A DNA stretch of 64,000 bases from Panaeolus papilionaceus (lineage: Eukaryota; Basidiomycota; Agaricomycetes; Agaricales). Below the pieces are notes generated by a model. The model did no database searches. It worked only from the letters and a program-made list of their open reading frames with translations, and was not told the origin of the DNA. Shown piece by piece: positions 11,301 to 23,343 of this stretch. The position numbers and the translations under genes were made by a program. Numbering within the stretch: the stretch's first letter is position 1; every line of letters starts with the position of its first letter. Location: assembly GCA_015501605.1 (NCBI GenBank), contig JADNRZ010000002.1, positions 2,728,001 to 2,792,000 on the forward strand. The letters are read 5' to 3'.

Positions 11301-13712
11301 TATCCCAAAGACAGCGTAGACGCATCCGGCAACCATGAAGCTGACCCGTGATGGTTCAACCCCCAAAAAAATGCAGGAACAGTCATCAATGGCTAAAAAG
11401 TTGATCGGCGTTCAAGAAATCTACGGAGCCACGGCGAGCGAAGCACTCCAGAAGCAGGGTAGAAAACTGGGCGACACACCACGAGGCGCCATATCCATGT
11501 TTCCGGGTAGGTTCTGGTGGAAAAGAAACGAGGCCAGAATCCGACTGTATAAAATGTCAAGAGGATAAGCGTCAATAATGCATTAGGTGAAACTCATCCA
11601 AAGTATCGAGGCAGATGAACTCGGAAGAAATATTCACTACCTGACCGCATTGGGCACAACTGATGGCTGGACCAATGATTAGCTCGGGGACGGTTCCACG
11701 TTGGGAGAGTAGGTGTTGGAAATGTCCCCACCTGACATTTTGACAGGGAAGACCACCCGAAAGGCCACCAGACTTCTCCCTACGGCTACGTGTTTATTAC
11801 CCTTGGAGCCATCAAAAGCCACAAAAGCACGGCCGCACATCTCTGAGAGTTTGTCTAAAGATGCTAAGAAATAACTTCTGTCAGTACTAGAGCCCTTCTG
11901 CTATCGCTAACTCCACCAAAACTGATTTTCATACAACACATCCAATCAGACCACACGTACTTTGAATTGGAGCCAAAAAGATGGGAGACGCGCCCCTGAT
12001 TGTGTGCGTTGTTCGTTACGATAACTTTGTTTCAGGTTAGACGCAGCAGCAGGAAAAAAAGTAAAACCTCACTTTCGTGAAAAATCATCCTGCAACTTCG
12101 ACTTATTTTGATTCGGGGCAATCGATTAATAGTCAGATGTATATATCCTGCGTGTAATGAGGTAAGTGGTCATGCGATGATCAATCGATAAGAGTCGAGA
12201 GCTCATAGAGGGGGTGAAGTTGAGCGCCAAAGGGAAGGCTGTCCTTGAGCAGTGCTCATGGACAAGGGGATGGAGAAAACGACATGCATAGATGCAAAAA
12301 TCTCCATCGAGCTCGCATCTTGAGTAATCCAGGTGTGGACAGAAATATCCCTCATGTCTATCTGACCTGGGAACAGTGAGAATCGTAATAGAGATGATGC
12401 GTCATCCAGCCTCCCTGTTAGGACAGAACAAACCCCTCTGACCTAGCGGTCTTGAGTACCTAGTATCGACGTTCTTTATGGAACATCAAGAAAGTGAGTG
12501 AAGCAGGAGAAAATGAATTTGCGTTCTCATTCGTTTCAAATCACGGATGAGGAAAAACTTTAAGTTTGCGTGCGTTGAGCTTCTCACCCTCGCCTGAATC
12601 CTTTCCGATAGGCCATGATAAACTAGGAAGCTTTGATAGTCCGGTACAGCAATTGAGTGGTTTTTGGACATACCGTTTCTGAGCTACAACATCGGAATCC
12701 ATTTTAAAAATTCCATCAGGGATACCAAGTCCTTCTAGTAAGTACCCTTCCCGAGCTTTTGCAGCAGGAATATTATTACCCACAAGAGTCAAAACAAGAA
12801 TCAACTGTCGAGAAAGTTTATGTCTTATGTTGTCTGTATGACGGTCGACAGCACCAGATCAAGCCGTCTCCCATCCAATGATTGATCAATTAAAACACGA
12901 TTGAATGATGGTAGGTTGCAGTGTTATATGGAGGGGGTCCAGAAGATGAAAATTCGAGTTGATTTAACCTGACAGAACAATGCCCAGCTCCACGCAACTG
13001 ATGAACCGCCGTTAGAAGTTTTTCGATGGTTTTAAGTTATCCTCCATGTGATTCGAATATACTAAGCCCCTGATCCAGATTATTGACGACGTAAAAGCTG
13101 TCGTCTGATGCCTTACCATCGCAGTGTGGCAAGTTCAGGACTTGAAGATTGATGACGTAGGGCAGTTGAAACATGAAAGTGCCCAACAAAGGATCATGAG
13201 TTAATGTGAAGGTATCCAGTTTGAGAGAGTATTCAGTGGAGTCACTTCGGGTTTCAGTCTCCGGAAAGCAACTGCACTGGGACGCGGACCGTGAAGACTT
13301 ATCCTAAAGGCAGCTGAAATGGAAATCCCGTCCTTGCCTTTCATGTTACTCGAAAGGTTGTAGGGCGGAAATAAGACAGCAAGCAGTACGAATTTTGCAG
13401 ACGTTGGAAAACGAGAGAGAGAAAGACAAGACACGGTATACAGTGTCCGATGTCATTTCAAAGTACAAAGAGTTTTGACATTGTCGAGGTGGAAACGAGA
13501 AAGCAAGGTTGCTGAGAACGTGCCCCTGTCTCTCAAAACTTGTTTTACTAGATTATCCCACGCTGACAGTACCCCCCTTTCTACTCAAATCAGCTGATTG
13601 AGATTAGATAAACCAATGTACATTAATCTTATCTTTGGTCATCAAACCCACCCAATTTTGGAAATCGTCCAATTTGATGTGCCCTTCAGGTACAAATCTA
13701 CCTTCCGCCGCT

Positions 13713-14066
13713 TACAGTCGTTTGCATATTGTTTTGCACAACAATATTTTAAAAATCTTGCTTGGTCGTGTTTTGAATGATGCCGAACATCACATCTGGT
13801 CGATAGGGGCATTTGTCTCTCGCCTTTCGTTCACCAGAATCATTTAACTGCCTCACTTTTTGTCGTTTTTAGCCCATGTAGGTTACTATCCTACCTTTTT
13901 GTGACGTATATTAGGCATTTACCAACCTGAGTCTCTCGAGGATTGAGTTGGACGAAGCATTTCATCAGGGCTCTGCTGACGATGACCCTGGATAAGTGTC
14001 AATCAATATCCAAATAAACGAGATTTTAGAAATTGTTGTGTGCAAAACAATATGCAAACGACTGTA
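13713..14066. repeat. MITE-like element with about 50-bp inverted arms
   Basis: The left arm starts TACAGTCGTTTGCATATTG (13713 on). Its complement, CAATATGCAAACGACTGTA, ends the right arm at 14066. Similarity continues through GTTTTGCAC and AACAAT to about 13764 and back to about 14011, with small gaps. The element is about 354 bp, AT-rich inside and has no ORF. Clear target-site duplications are not visible, so a simple inverted duplication is an alternative. Confidence 0.65.
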
Positions 14067-15878
14067 GTAGGTTCTTGTCTTGTCAATCCCTCCGACGATT
14101 TGATCTCAACTGCCACGTTCCTTACCAATGTGAACCCTTTATATCCTCTATAATAAAACAGGTATAGAGCATGAAAAGCATCAGTCAATTCTGTCCAATA
14201 TTTCACATTTCTGTGATTATTTTTTTACTGACTCCAGTGAAGGATTGCATGAATCATAGAATGGAAAACTGAATTATTAATCAGCTTACGGGGCCAGAAC
14301 TTTCGAGAATGGCACAAATACTGACTCGCGCGCGTAAAGAAGCGGCACACATAAAACCCTTTACTCGGCAAAATGTTCCAAGCCTTTTCGCCTTGTACAG
14401 TGGCCCGTATAATCGTGGACTGGTGTTGTGAATAAGTTGTGAACCACTGCCGTTCATCCTGTGAACACCGCCTATCGGTTTATGTAACTGAGAATGTATT
14501 GCAGGGAAGCTGGAACAGCTTTCAATTAGGTTTACTTCCAATTCCAGGCAAAGCCCAAGCCGCCGGGTTTGAGTGCCACTTGACGCAAGTCGGGATTTGG
14601 CCCCCACAGCTCGCCGAAGGCCACCCGGTCGGACATACGAAGGACGTTATGCATGGGGCAGAGCAGACGCTGTGCATTGAACCAAAGATGGCTGGTACAG
14701 AGCAGCGTTCTGACCCGCTTCGACCTATAAGGATCTTATTTTCGGAATGTCAGACGATCAAGTGGGTTTATATTTTGTCCGACTATTACATGCGCCACAC
14801 TTCTTGGTAACTTGCGATTTCATCTCATCGATTGTGGGGTAGCTTCATCATGAGTATCCTTCAAAGTTCTTTCTAATTTTCGTTAAGTATGTATGGATTG
14901 TCCTCGAGTTTGAGATAGTTGGTTGTTGGATTATATGGGTTGCAGAAATTGGAGTGAAAAACAGTCTATCCTCCGGGCAAAACGATCTTACTCTATCAAG
15001 GGTTATTTATTTGTCCACATTGACAATTCTAGAAGAGCTTGATATGGATGATTAGCCATCCTCATTCCTTTTCCGATGTTCAAGTATTAGGTCACAGAAA
15101 GAAGGATTACTTGGGCGAAGTGATTGAGGGAAACCTGCAAAAGTTGGGCAGTGGGCACCAGACAATCTATTTTTGTTTGTTCATTTTAGCGACCATAATA
15201 ACGTTGGGAGGGGTTATGTAGTATGGATCATAGTAGGTGGTTTAGAATGAATAGAGCGGGGAAACCATCCCCTGATGATATCGTGCATTCCTAGATCTAA
15301 GAGGCACCTGGTCAATCAAGCCGTAAGGAAATGACATACCGAGTCAAGTTTGGCATTTTCTCGAATTTCCAGATAATGCTCTAGTTGTAAGGATAGAATG
15401 GATGCCATGTGTTATCAGGTTACAATACAATTCAAGGTAGCTGTTTGGGCTACACATTTAGATAAAGGACTAAGGGAGGGTATATGGATACATGAGTCTT
15501 TCAATCGGTGGAGATTCTCGAAAGAAATGCTATTTGCGGACATCGAGGAGTACATATATAAGGAGAGGAAACCGGAAGTAATGGCGGGTGTTGGATAACC
15601 GACGGAGGATGAGAGTTATGAAGGGTTGTAGTTCGGAGCCACCAAGGAGAAGATGAGAAGAAGTGTTCCGGAATATTGTAGAGAATTCGATTGTACAATA
15701 AGTAAGATAAACTGCCTAGTGATTGATTCGGAACCGCAAGCAAAAAAGAAAAGAAAGCAGGAAGGAAGGAATTTAAGGTTTGTAGTCGCGCGTTCGTGTG
15801 GATTGATTTGTCCTGGGCAGATTGTTGTGCAGTAATGTCGTGGGTAGGAAAATGGTATTTATATATTATAAAAGTACA

Positions 15879-16010
15879 GTAAGAAAGAAAGAAAGAGAAG
15901 AATAAAAATATATATTTAAAAGAAGAATAAAGAAAGGGGGTTCTGAAGCGTAGGGTGGTTCCGGGAAAAAAGGGGGACTAAAAGAGTGTGAGAGAAAATA
16001 TAAAAGAAAT
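15879..16010 (+). other. Purine-rich tract
   Basis: Long run of GAAA/GAAG-type sequence on the plus strand, interrupted by a short AT-rich block, about 330 bp before the ras start. Possibly a promoter-proximal nucleosome-excluding tract. Confidence 0.5.
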
Positions 16011-16276
16011 TGAGCATAAAAGTATTATTTAAAAGGAAATAGTTTGTAGAGTAGAAATAGAGCAGTGTTGTTGATTGCAGTTCCCCCACCCGTTGGCTCG
16101 CTCACTGCCGTTTCTTCCTTGGTCTTTACTCCTGCCTCTGTTTCCCTTACGACTCATCCACGATCCTCTACGACTTTATTTCTATCATTTCTTCTTCTCT
16201 TTATCTGCTATCAATTCAATCTCTAACGAGCCACTCAATTTCTTGTAACACAACACATCACACAACTTTGAGAAAG

Positions 16277-16340
16277 GTATGCAACTCATCTCGTACCATT
16301 TACAATCTCGAATTTTCTTATTAATTATCATAAATTTAAG
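16277..16340 (+). promoter_or_regulatory. Likely 5'UTR intron of ras
   Basis: GAAAG|GTATGC at 16277 and AATTTAAG at 16340 bound a 64-nt intron-like segment that ends two bases before the ras ATG. Inferred from splice signals only. Confidence 0.5.
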
Positions 16341-16342
16341 TC

Positions 16343-17221
16343 ATGGATAACTGGAGAGTAGCGGTTTTGGGTGATGGTGGTGTCGGAAAGACTGCTTTGG
16401 CAGTACAGGTATGTGACTTGCCATCTGCTCCTCCTTGAACTATGTTCACCCAATTATTCCACTTTGATTAGTTTACTCTCAACTGTTTTGTTGGTGAGAA
16501 TAGGTCATTCCTTATTGTTACGGTATAGTTTCTTACTGTTCTTTACTCCTTTCCCCGTATTCAGAGGTAAGCTATTTACTGTTTCTTCTATTGTCTCGTG
16601 ATTCACATTATATCCCTCTTTCTAGACATATGATCCTACAATAGAGGATGCTTATCGCAAGCAGCTCGTAGTGGATAACAGGATGTGTTTTGTAGAAGTC
16701 ATTGATACTGCTGGGCAGGGTGAGTCGACTCATTCCGTTACCCGTGGGTATTTACTTACCACTATTGCGACAGAGGAGTATGCGACACTGCGCGATCAAT
16801 GGGTCCGGTACGCTCCTTTTTTTTTCCTTCCAATTTCCATATCTTTCCTCAACCTCACCTTTTATAACCTTCCAGCGAGGGCCAGGGTTTTATACTTGTC
16901 TACTCCATCGCCTCAAGATCTACCTTTGATCGTCTAGAAATTTTCCGCCAGTCGATGAGACGTGTTAAGCGAGGAGATCCCATTTTCATGCTCGTAGGAA
17001 ACAAGTGCGACAAGACATTTGAACGTGAAGTCTCAAAGGAGGAAGGAGCAGCACTAGCGCGGCAGTTTGGTTGTCCATTCATTGAAACTTCAGCCAAAAC
17101 AGCACTCAACGTCGAACTCCTCTTTACAAACCTCGTGCGCTCTCTACGAATGACGAGGAATATTGAACCAGGAACACCAGCACCTCCACCCAAGAAAAAG
17201 TCGAAGTGTGTGATCATGTAG
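16343..17221 (+). CDS. ras: Ras-family small GTPase, farnesylated type
   Basis: Exons 16343-16408, 16472-16493, 16565-16566 (2 nt), 16626-16719, 16774-16807 and 16876-17221 give 187 aa. It is a membrane-anchored GTP switch for growth and mating signalling. Motifs: P-loop GDGGVGKT (residues 10-17), switch [27 protein letters not shown], a lysine-rich tail KKKSK and CAAX box CVIM, predicting farnesylation. The two bases at 16565-16566 are needed to keep frame and to make the Glu of FVETYDP: without them the sum is not divisible by three and the frame hits a stop. The flanking introns (71 and 59 nt) are each of normal size. Family identity is very strong; the 2-nt exon is an inference from frame and motif. 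Confidence 0.95.
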
Positions 17222-17815
17222 GGGACATTCTCTTTGGGATTACTGGTTGTTATAGATTCCCTGTTTTACCTCTTTTTCTTTTTTTTTTTTTGATGATACC
17301 ACTCCATATGTTTTCTTCCATTCACCTCCACCATCTTGTTATGTCCATTTCTTTTGTAGCTACTTGCTTCTCCTTGTCTTTCATTTCCCAATTCTCTCTC
17401 TCTTTCCTTCTGATGCATTTCCCCCCTCATCACTACACATATCATGCATGTTCTCGATGATTTCTTTGCTATGGATTCTTGACATAAGTACCTGTTATCT
17501 GAGGATTTTTCCCCCTCATGTTACTTCACGACGCAATGTATCAATCCTACTGTGTGTACATTTGTGCTTTAGAATGCCTATGGATTGAACCCAATAGAGA
17601 AATTATCAATTGCGGCACCACAGCCGCAGTGGGTGTCAGTATGATTATGATCAGGGCTATAGTATCATAGCACGGCCATCCTAAGTCTGACTCTGAAATG
17701 TCCACGTATGCCTTGATCCCGCTCTGTCGTGACGTACTCTCCATCTTATCCTCGAGAACTTTGGTTTCCTTGATATAAGGCTCACCTCACCTGCTCCGAT
17801 TAAATCATTTTGGAA
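17222..17815. other. ras 3' region and BTB promoter
   Basis: T-rich sequence after the ras stop, probably its 3'UTR, then a short upstream region of the BTB gene. No coding evidence. Confidence 0.5.
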
Positions 17816-19002
17816 ATGAGGTCAGATTGGTCAACATTCACCTGCGAAAGCCCAGATTTCAAAGTACGCTCGGTTCCGGACGATGCTGTGTTCGATGCTC
17901 GAAGGATAGCCCTCCTTGATAGCGAAGTTTTCCGTGAGTAACTCATTCGGAGTGCATTACAAGGAAACGTAGGCGTCTGATGGAAATCACACCTCATATT
18001 TGCCGCCAAAATGATCCTGGTGTTTTGGAATAATCAGGAGATATGTTCAACATATGCGATCCCAGTTCACCTGACGCGAGCGAGCCTCTAGACCTTCACG
18101 AAACAAGTAGCGAACTCATTGCTCTTCTGCGCTTGTTGCATGACCCCCCTGTTTCCCCCAAGGAAGCAACGCCGCTTCACCGATTCGACTCGAAGAGGTA
18201 CGACCCCGCGACGGTCATTCCACTTCCGCTGCTCTTGTCGCTACTCTTTCCCTTAGTGGATAAATATGCGATCAAAGAAGAGACATTCAAAGCCTTGCAG
18301 GATCATCTTCACGCACATGTACGCACCCACGCGCTTGAAGTTTACGCTTTCGCCACAATAAATGGCATGGAATGGATCGCCTCTGCGGCAAGCCAATACG
18401 TTGGGCCGCTTGCTTCGTATCGATTTGAAGAGATAAAGATTATCCCGAGTGTCATTGCCTATCACAAACTTGTTCGACTTCAAGATTTCCGCGTGAAGGC
18501 ATTGAGAGACTTATTATTAGGAGAAGATATATTCCCTCGGGGTAAATATTTCTTTGTTCCCCAGGTGTTCACTCACTTGATCCCGGTTTTCTTTTCCAGG
18601 TTATGGAGCGTGTGCCTCCCACGGAGAGAAAACGATAGCCAGCTGGGACAGGCAACGTAAAGCACTCATGGGAAGGATCGAAACAGGTGAGAAGCACTTT
18701 CCGCTGCAGCGCTCACGGCGACCGAGGAACACAGGGACTAACTTGGACACCTTTACCTCCTTATTCTCGCCTCAAAAAATGAAATTGTTTAGTAACCGAC
18801 GTTGCGGGAGAAATGGGTGCCCTTACAGACACATTTAGCGATTGCAAGGCATGTCATAAGGCCTGTATTGCGGCAGTGGAGATGCTTGAGGTGCGTGAAA
18901 TTTTATCTCTCGGACTACAGCAGTTGACCAATTTGTTCCGTTCCTCAGTACAAATGTCATAGATTACCGAGGAGGCTTGATCAGCTGCCCAATGTTTACT
19001 GA
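17816..19002 (+). CDS. BTB/POZ domain protein, Agaricomycete type
   Basis: Exons 17816-17933, 18038-18541, 18600-18686, 18793-18890 and 18949-19002 join in frame to 286 aa. The N-terminal half has the mushroom BTB layout: SPDFKVRSVPDDAVF, RRIALLDSEVFRDMF, then LDLHETSSELIALLRLLH and a helical BACK-like stretch with YAIKEETFKALQDHL. The C-terminal half has Cys/His pairs (YGACASHGE, CKACHKAC). BTB domains dimerise and often recruit cullin-3, but these expanded fungal families are mostly uncharacterised. It lies 594 bp after ras on the same strand, with no evidence of a shared function. Confidence 0.85.
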
Positions 19003-19165
19003 GAAAAGCACGGGCTACATGAAAGTGAAAATCACATTACATAGGAAGTGGAAGAAGTACAGATATCCGACGAGTGTAAGTAGGGCCTCTGTTAGGGTAA
19101 TAGCCACATTCTACAGTTTGAATGTAAAGTATGCAATCATTTATATACCGGGTATCATACATAGG

Positions 19166-19929
19166 TTACTTGTTGTGCCAGAACAAGGTTCTCAGGTCAT
19201 TCCAGATCTCAGAATCACGGTACAAGTAGGTCATGGAGTTAAACATGCCAGGTTGAATTGTTTCGCCACGGTGACGGAACAAGTACATGACAGCACCCCA
19301 TGATAGTGCGGCGAAGAGAGTGAAGTATCGCGAATCGGGTGGTTGGGGTTTTACGATCGATGCAGCCAAGGGTGAATCTGGTGCAGTCTTGTAAGGCGAG
19401 GACGCCCGAGGAATAAACGATGCCACCACTCGTGATACGACATAAAGCACGATCTGAAGATGGTGCAGTTATTGCTTTGCTTAGCATGCTTGAGAAACAC
19501 CGGGTGTATTTTAATGACATACCTGTTCGTTTACCGCATTTCGTTCACCAAAGACAAAGTACCCTCCAAGCAATCCAGCAACAAAGGTATCAACATCACG
19601 TTCCTTTCCTCCGTTGAGTTTCTTCTGAACCAGCAAAGCAGTCTTATAGAGAGAGACAAATTTGGCAAGGTTCAAAGCATGCTGCTTCGTGGCACGGAAG
19701 ATGCTTTGAAGACGAGTTTTCCAACTGTAGGACCTGGTTTAGAATCCCTTTCATGAAGCAAAAGATAGCAGACGCACTCTCCACGTCCGAACAGAATGGA
19801 CATCACCAAGGCATGGGGGAATCGAACTTTGACTCCATACACAAATCCATTACGGGCACCTTTCAGAATAGCCAGATAATCATGATATGCTGGGTTGGAA
19901 ATGATTTCGTTAATAAGAGCTAAAGACAT
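19166..19929 (-). CDS. PXMP4/PMP24-like peroxisomal membrane protein
   Basis: Exons 19929-19778, 19724-19523 and 19453-19166 join to 213 aa, close to animal PXMP4 (212 aa). The family belongs to the Tim17/22/23 fold and sits in the peroxisomal membrane; its transport role is unclear. Family motifs are LAILKGARNGFVYGVKVRFP, HALVMSILFGRG, AGLLGGYFVFGE, LYVVSRVVAS, LSWGAVMYLF and SMTYLYRDSEIW. The Met at 19929 aligns with the family start; an in-frame extension upstream looks like leader. Its 3' end lies 163 bp from the 3' end of the BTB gene, so the two are convergent. Confidence 0.9.
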
Positions 19930-21573
19930 GGGTATCGTGAGCTGAACGGATCGTAAGGTCAAGTTGCAGGTAAATGTCTGAGTGGAAGATGGAGGAGTGG
20001 GGTGAAGGTCCGGAAAGCCAGTGCCGGTCAACTTTGAAGAGCGCTACAGGTAGCGCGACGCCGAGTCAACAATCACATGGTTGGCCACATCACCAATGAT
20101 TTCGTTTTCAAGCAATCAAATGACATCCAAGTATGAGATGTGTGGACCAGCGGGTGGTATTTCGAAAGCCTCTGAAGATGTGCTCAGCTCGAAATTTCAT
20201 GAAGGTGACCCTGGAGAGGCCTGGAAAACCTGGTCTTACATATGATTGCCCCCTGACGCCATCGGTTAATAGACCATTTGGATTCACTCCGCACCCACTA
20301 ATAATTGACATATGGTTTACAGGGTTAAAGCCGCTTTTTTTTCTTTGGATCTTCTTACATTTGAGTGTTGAATTTTGCTACGAGTCTCAGGTAGGCAGAC
20401 CGATTCGAGAAACACCTTGAAATGGCTGCAAAACGAATCGCCGTCCTGAGGACTTGAAGACAAACGATTCATGTCACACACAAATCCTTTACCCAACATC
20501 GTGGCTACTGGGCAACCAAAGTAGCTATGACCAGGCCTCGTTTTATTTTTTTACAGACAAACATACCCAGGATCCGGTATACAAGCATCCCTCGTGCACG
20601 AACGGTTCTGACATACACACAAAAAGAACTTCTGTAACGAACGTCATGAACGGTTCCAGTACATACAACGAAGTCGAACGGATTAGATCCATAACGGAGG
20701 AATTTCCAGATTTTGAAGCACGAAACAGGCAACATTGGCCCTGTGGAGAGAGAATATAGATTCAACCCACTGGTCGTCGGAGATTTGAAGGTACGAACCG
20801 CTTCATACGACTACTAGTATAGAACGCATGTGAGAACTATTCAAGGCTTTTTTCCTGGCGAGGCGTTTTTCTGGTTTTTATGAATGTGGGTGTGTGTTAG
20901 GGATTTAAATTATGATTTCGGACCGAGATGGAGAGCAGATGTCCAAAAGTGTAGAAGGGTTCCAGGGACAGACCCCTTTCCAAGATATCTAAACTCTGGA
21001 AAATTAACATAATTGCACTGTGAAACGTGCAACGTGGTCGCGAATCTCGAAGGAATGGGGCCCAAAAAACGAAGGTGTCCGCATTAGTGGATTTGAGTGA
21101 GTGAAGCCCTGTGAACTTTGAAGCCTGTCTCTGATCAGAACCGATCATGTTGCACATGGAAATATGTTGATAAGAAATAGCACCAACTACAATACTCTAT
21201 CGTACTGCGAAGTTTATATACAAGTAGTCAATATCTAATAAGCGGATATATTCCGAGCAGAGCTGTTCAAAACGGCCAAGAGGGCATACGACCGTCATTG
21301 ATTTTCGTCGCTGATCCCATGCAAAAAAAAACCCAGGAAGCAGGAATCAAGCAACAAGCTTGAAAAAACTATGCAGGTTTAACTTAGGTAAGTAGTTAGG
21401 AATCTGCCGCGACTTCAGAGATTCTTGTAACAACACGAGCCATGTATGGAGGTCTATGGAGGTGGGAAGTGAAGGCCAGAAGCACCCCCCTCCCTCAATT
21501 GTTTGTTTTCTCAATAAACTCTGCCATTTACGGTGGATTCAGGTTCATGTGGGAAGCGCTAAATGGTTCTTCG
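19930..21573. other. Intergenic between two divergent genes
   Basis: About 1.6 kb between the PXMP4-like and MTC1-like genes. Short frames such as minus 20108-20311 and plus 20454-20759 show no family motif. No RNA gene seen. Confidence 0.5.
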
Positions 21574-21583
21574 TTTATATAAG
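21574..21583 (+). promoter_or_regulatory. TATA box of the MTC1-like gene
   Basis: TTTATATAAG about 150 bp before the chosen ATG at 21732. Confidence 0.55.
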
Positions 21584-21731
21584 TAACACTCAAAGGACGA
21601 GATCTACAAGACTTGTCGTCTCGTAGTCAGTACAAGGTTCGTGATTGAAATATTCCTAATATGGTAACCAGATGCTTAGTTTTGAATTGAAACGTTTCTC
21701 ATCCTCAACACCCACTCTACTCACAGTAAAC

Positions 21732-23206
21732 ATGGCCGCTAAGAAATCCAAGCAAGAGGAGGCTTTGCAATTTCTCGATGATCTTGACTCTATTGCTCCT
21801 CCTCCAGTTTCTGCTTCTAAATCCTCATCGGCTGTTCCTGCTCAAGGTCAAGGTAATGAAGGTGAAGCTGCAGAGGTCCTTGCATTCCTCGATGAGATCA
21901 CTCAGAAGAGTACCGAGCCGATTCGAACAACTACCTCCCATATATCTCGTTCAGGAACTCCTACATTGAGAAAGAGTACAGAACGTGTTCGTCTGGGAGC
22001 TTCTTCATCGACAACCTCCTTGAACAGAACACTCAGTACCGACAGCTCAAGAGCGAGAGAGGCAACTGATTCCCCGACTAGGACAGGTGCGGCTCCCTCT
22101 CAGCAAGCCCAAACTGCCCAGTCGGCTGGTGGTGCCTGGGGATGGGGCTCTGTGTGGTCTACAGCTTCAGCCGCACTTCAACAGGCAAAGTCTGCTGTCG
22201 ATGAACAAGTGAAGCACTTGCCCAGAAACGAACAAGCACGCAAGTGGGGAGAGGGTGTCATTGAGTACGCCAAAACGGCCCAATTGGATAAAATCGGTGC
22301 GCTTTTTATCTTCATTATAGACAAGGTGTTGTAAATCAACTCACACGACATTGCATCCCAGGCCAGGACTTTAAACGGGTTGGATTGTCGACCTTGACAG
22401 ACATCCTCAATGTTGTTGCTCCACCCATATCTGAGCACGAAGTTATCCAAGTGTGGTTGAGTCATGACATGCAGGGATATGAGGGTGTTGAATCATTGAC
22501 GTATCGTGCTCTTGCTCGGGTAAACTCTTCGTTGAGGGCTTCCCCCGCACAATCTCATATTTTTACACACAGATACTGGAACAAGTTGAAGGTGGCGATC
22601 TCATAGTTAACAGGGGCAATGAATCCCGGCCCAGAGATGGACAACAGGGCAGGGATCTAAACGCTGTCGAGAGCTACGACTCAGCATTGAAGCTTGCTCA
22701 AGTATGCTACTTTCATCTATCCTTTTGTCTCCATGTATTAACGAGATGTCGTTGTCAAGGTCAATATTGAAGATGTGATTAAAAACAATCCCAAAGCGCA
22801 TATCACAAAAGACCCTAATACAGCAACTACATACTCACATGTGTATTTGCGTGTCCAACCCTACTTCACCAGCTATACCCAAGCCGCCATCCCGCCAGCA
22901 GAATCATCTTCATCTGTCAAGAACACTCAGTCTCTTCAATTCCTTATCTATCTCTACGACCCTGCACACCAATTGGCTCATACAACTGTCACGCAGAGTG
23001 TTCCTGCTCAATGGCTCGAAATATGGGATGAGTACGACTGGGTGGAAGATTTGATCGCCGAAGCTGTGCGCGTAGGTGTGGAGATCATCGGCCAGGAATA
23101 TTTAGTATCTAGGATGGGCTGGGGAGGGAAAGAGGAACATTTTAAAGAGGGTTCTACTAGCGTTGACCCGGGCGAGAGGGAGGACAAGGCTGAAGGAGCA
23201 TCGTAA
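21732..23206 (+). CDS. Mtc1-family protein (maintenance of telomere capping 1)
   Basis: Exons 21732-22296, 22362-22519, 22573-22701 and 22760-23206 join in frame to 432 aa. Yeast Mtc1 genetically interacts with the telomere-capping protein Cdc13 and is linked to membrane traffic; its molecular role is unclear. Visible: acidic repeats QFLDDLDSI and VLAFLDEI, a Ser/Thr-rich linker, the tryptophan-rich block GAWGWGSVWSTASAALQQAK, then the conserved domain with TLTDILNVVAPPISEHE, VWLSHDMQGYEG, VEGGDLIVNRG and LIYLYDPAHQL. The start at 21732 (MAAKKSKQEE) is preferred over the in-frame Met at 21672 because it begins the conserved N-terminus. Confidence 0.85.
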
Positions 23207-23343
23207 AGGACAATCATGAGAGACGTGTACTGTCACAAGCTTCTCAAGACAGTGTAACATAAACGGACATTGATCCAGAAACAATGGAACGGGTAATAAA
23301 GTTATCATTCAAGTGGGCTACTCCCATCAAGTCTCTAATCAAT

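Larger units (their letters stand above)
8337..16276. other. About 8 kb gene desert
   Basis: The first 600 bp are T-rich and probably the 3' region of the small gene at 8055. Beyond that I find no ORF that joins into a recognisable protein on either strand. Some stretches look like decayed coding sequence, for example minus strand 12486-12804 with a plausible donor and acceptor, and 9470-9690 plus. The region also holds the inverted repeat at 13713-14066 and a purine-rich tract near 15.9 kb. Confidence 0.5.

Noticed and set aside
14439..14810. 123-codon plus-strand ORF in the desert
   Set aside because: No family resemblance, no promoter, and comparable frames exist on the opposite strand.
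20108..20311. 67-codon minus-strand ORF
   Set aside because: Isolated, no recognisable motif and no exon it can be joined to.
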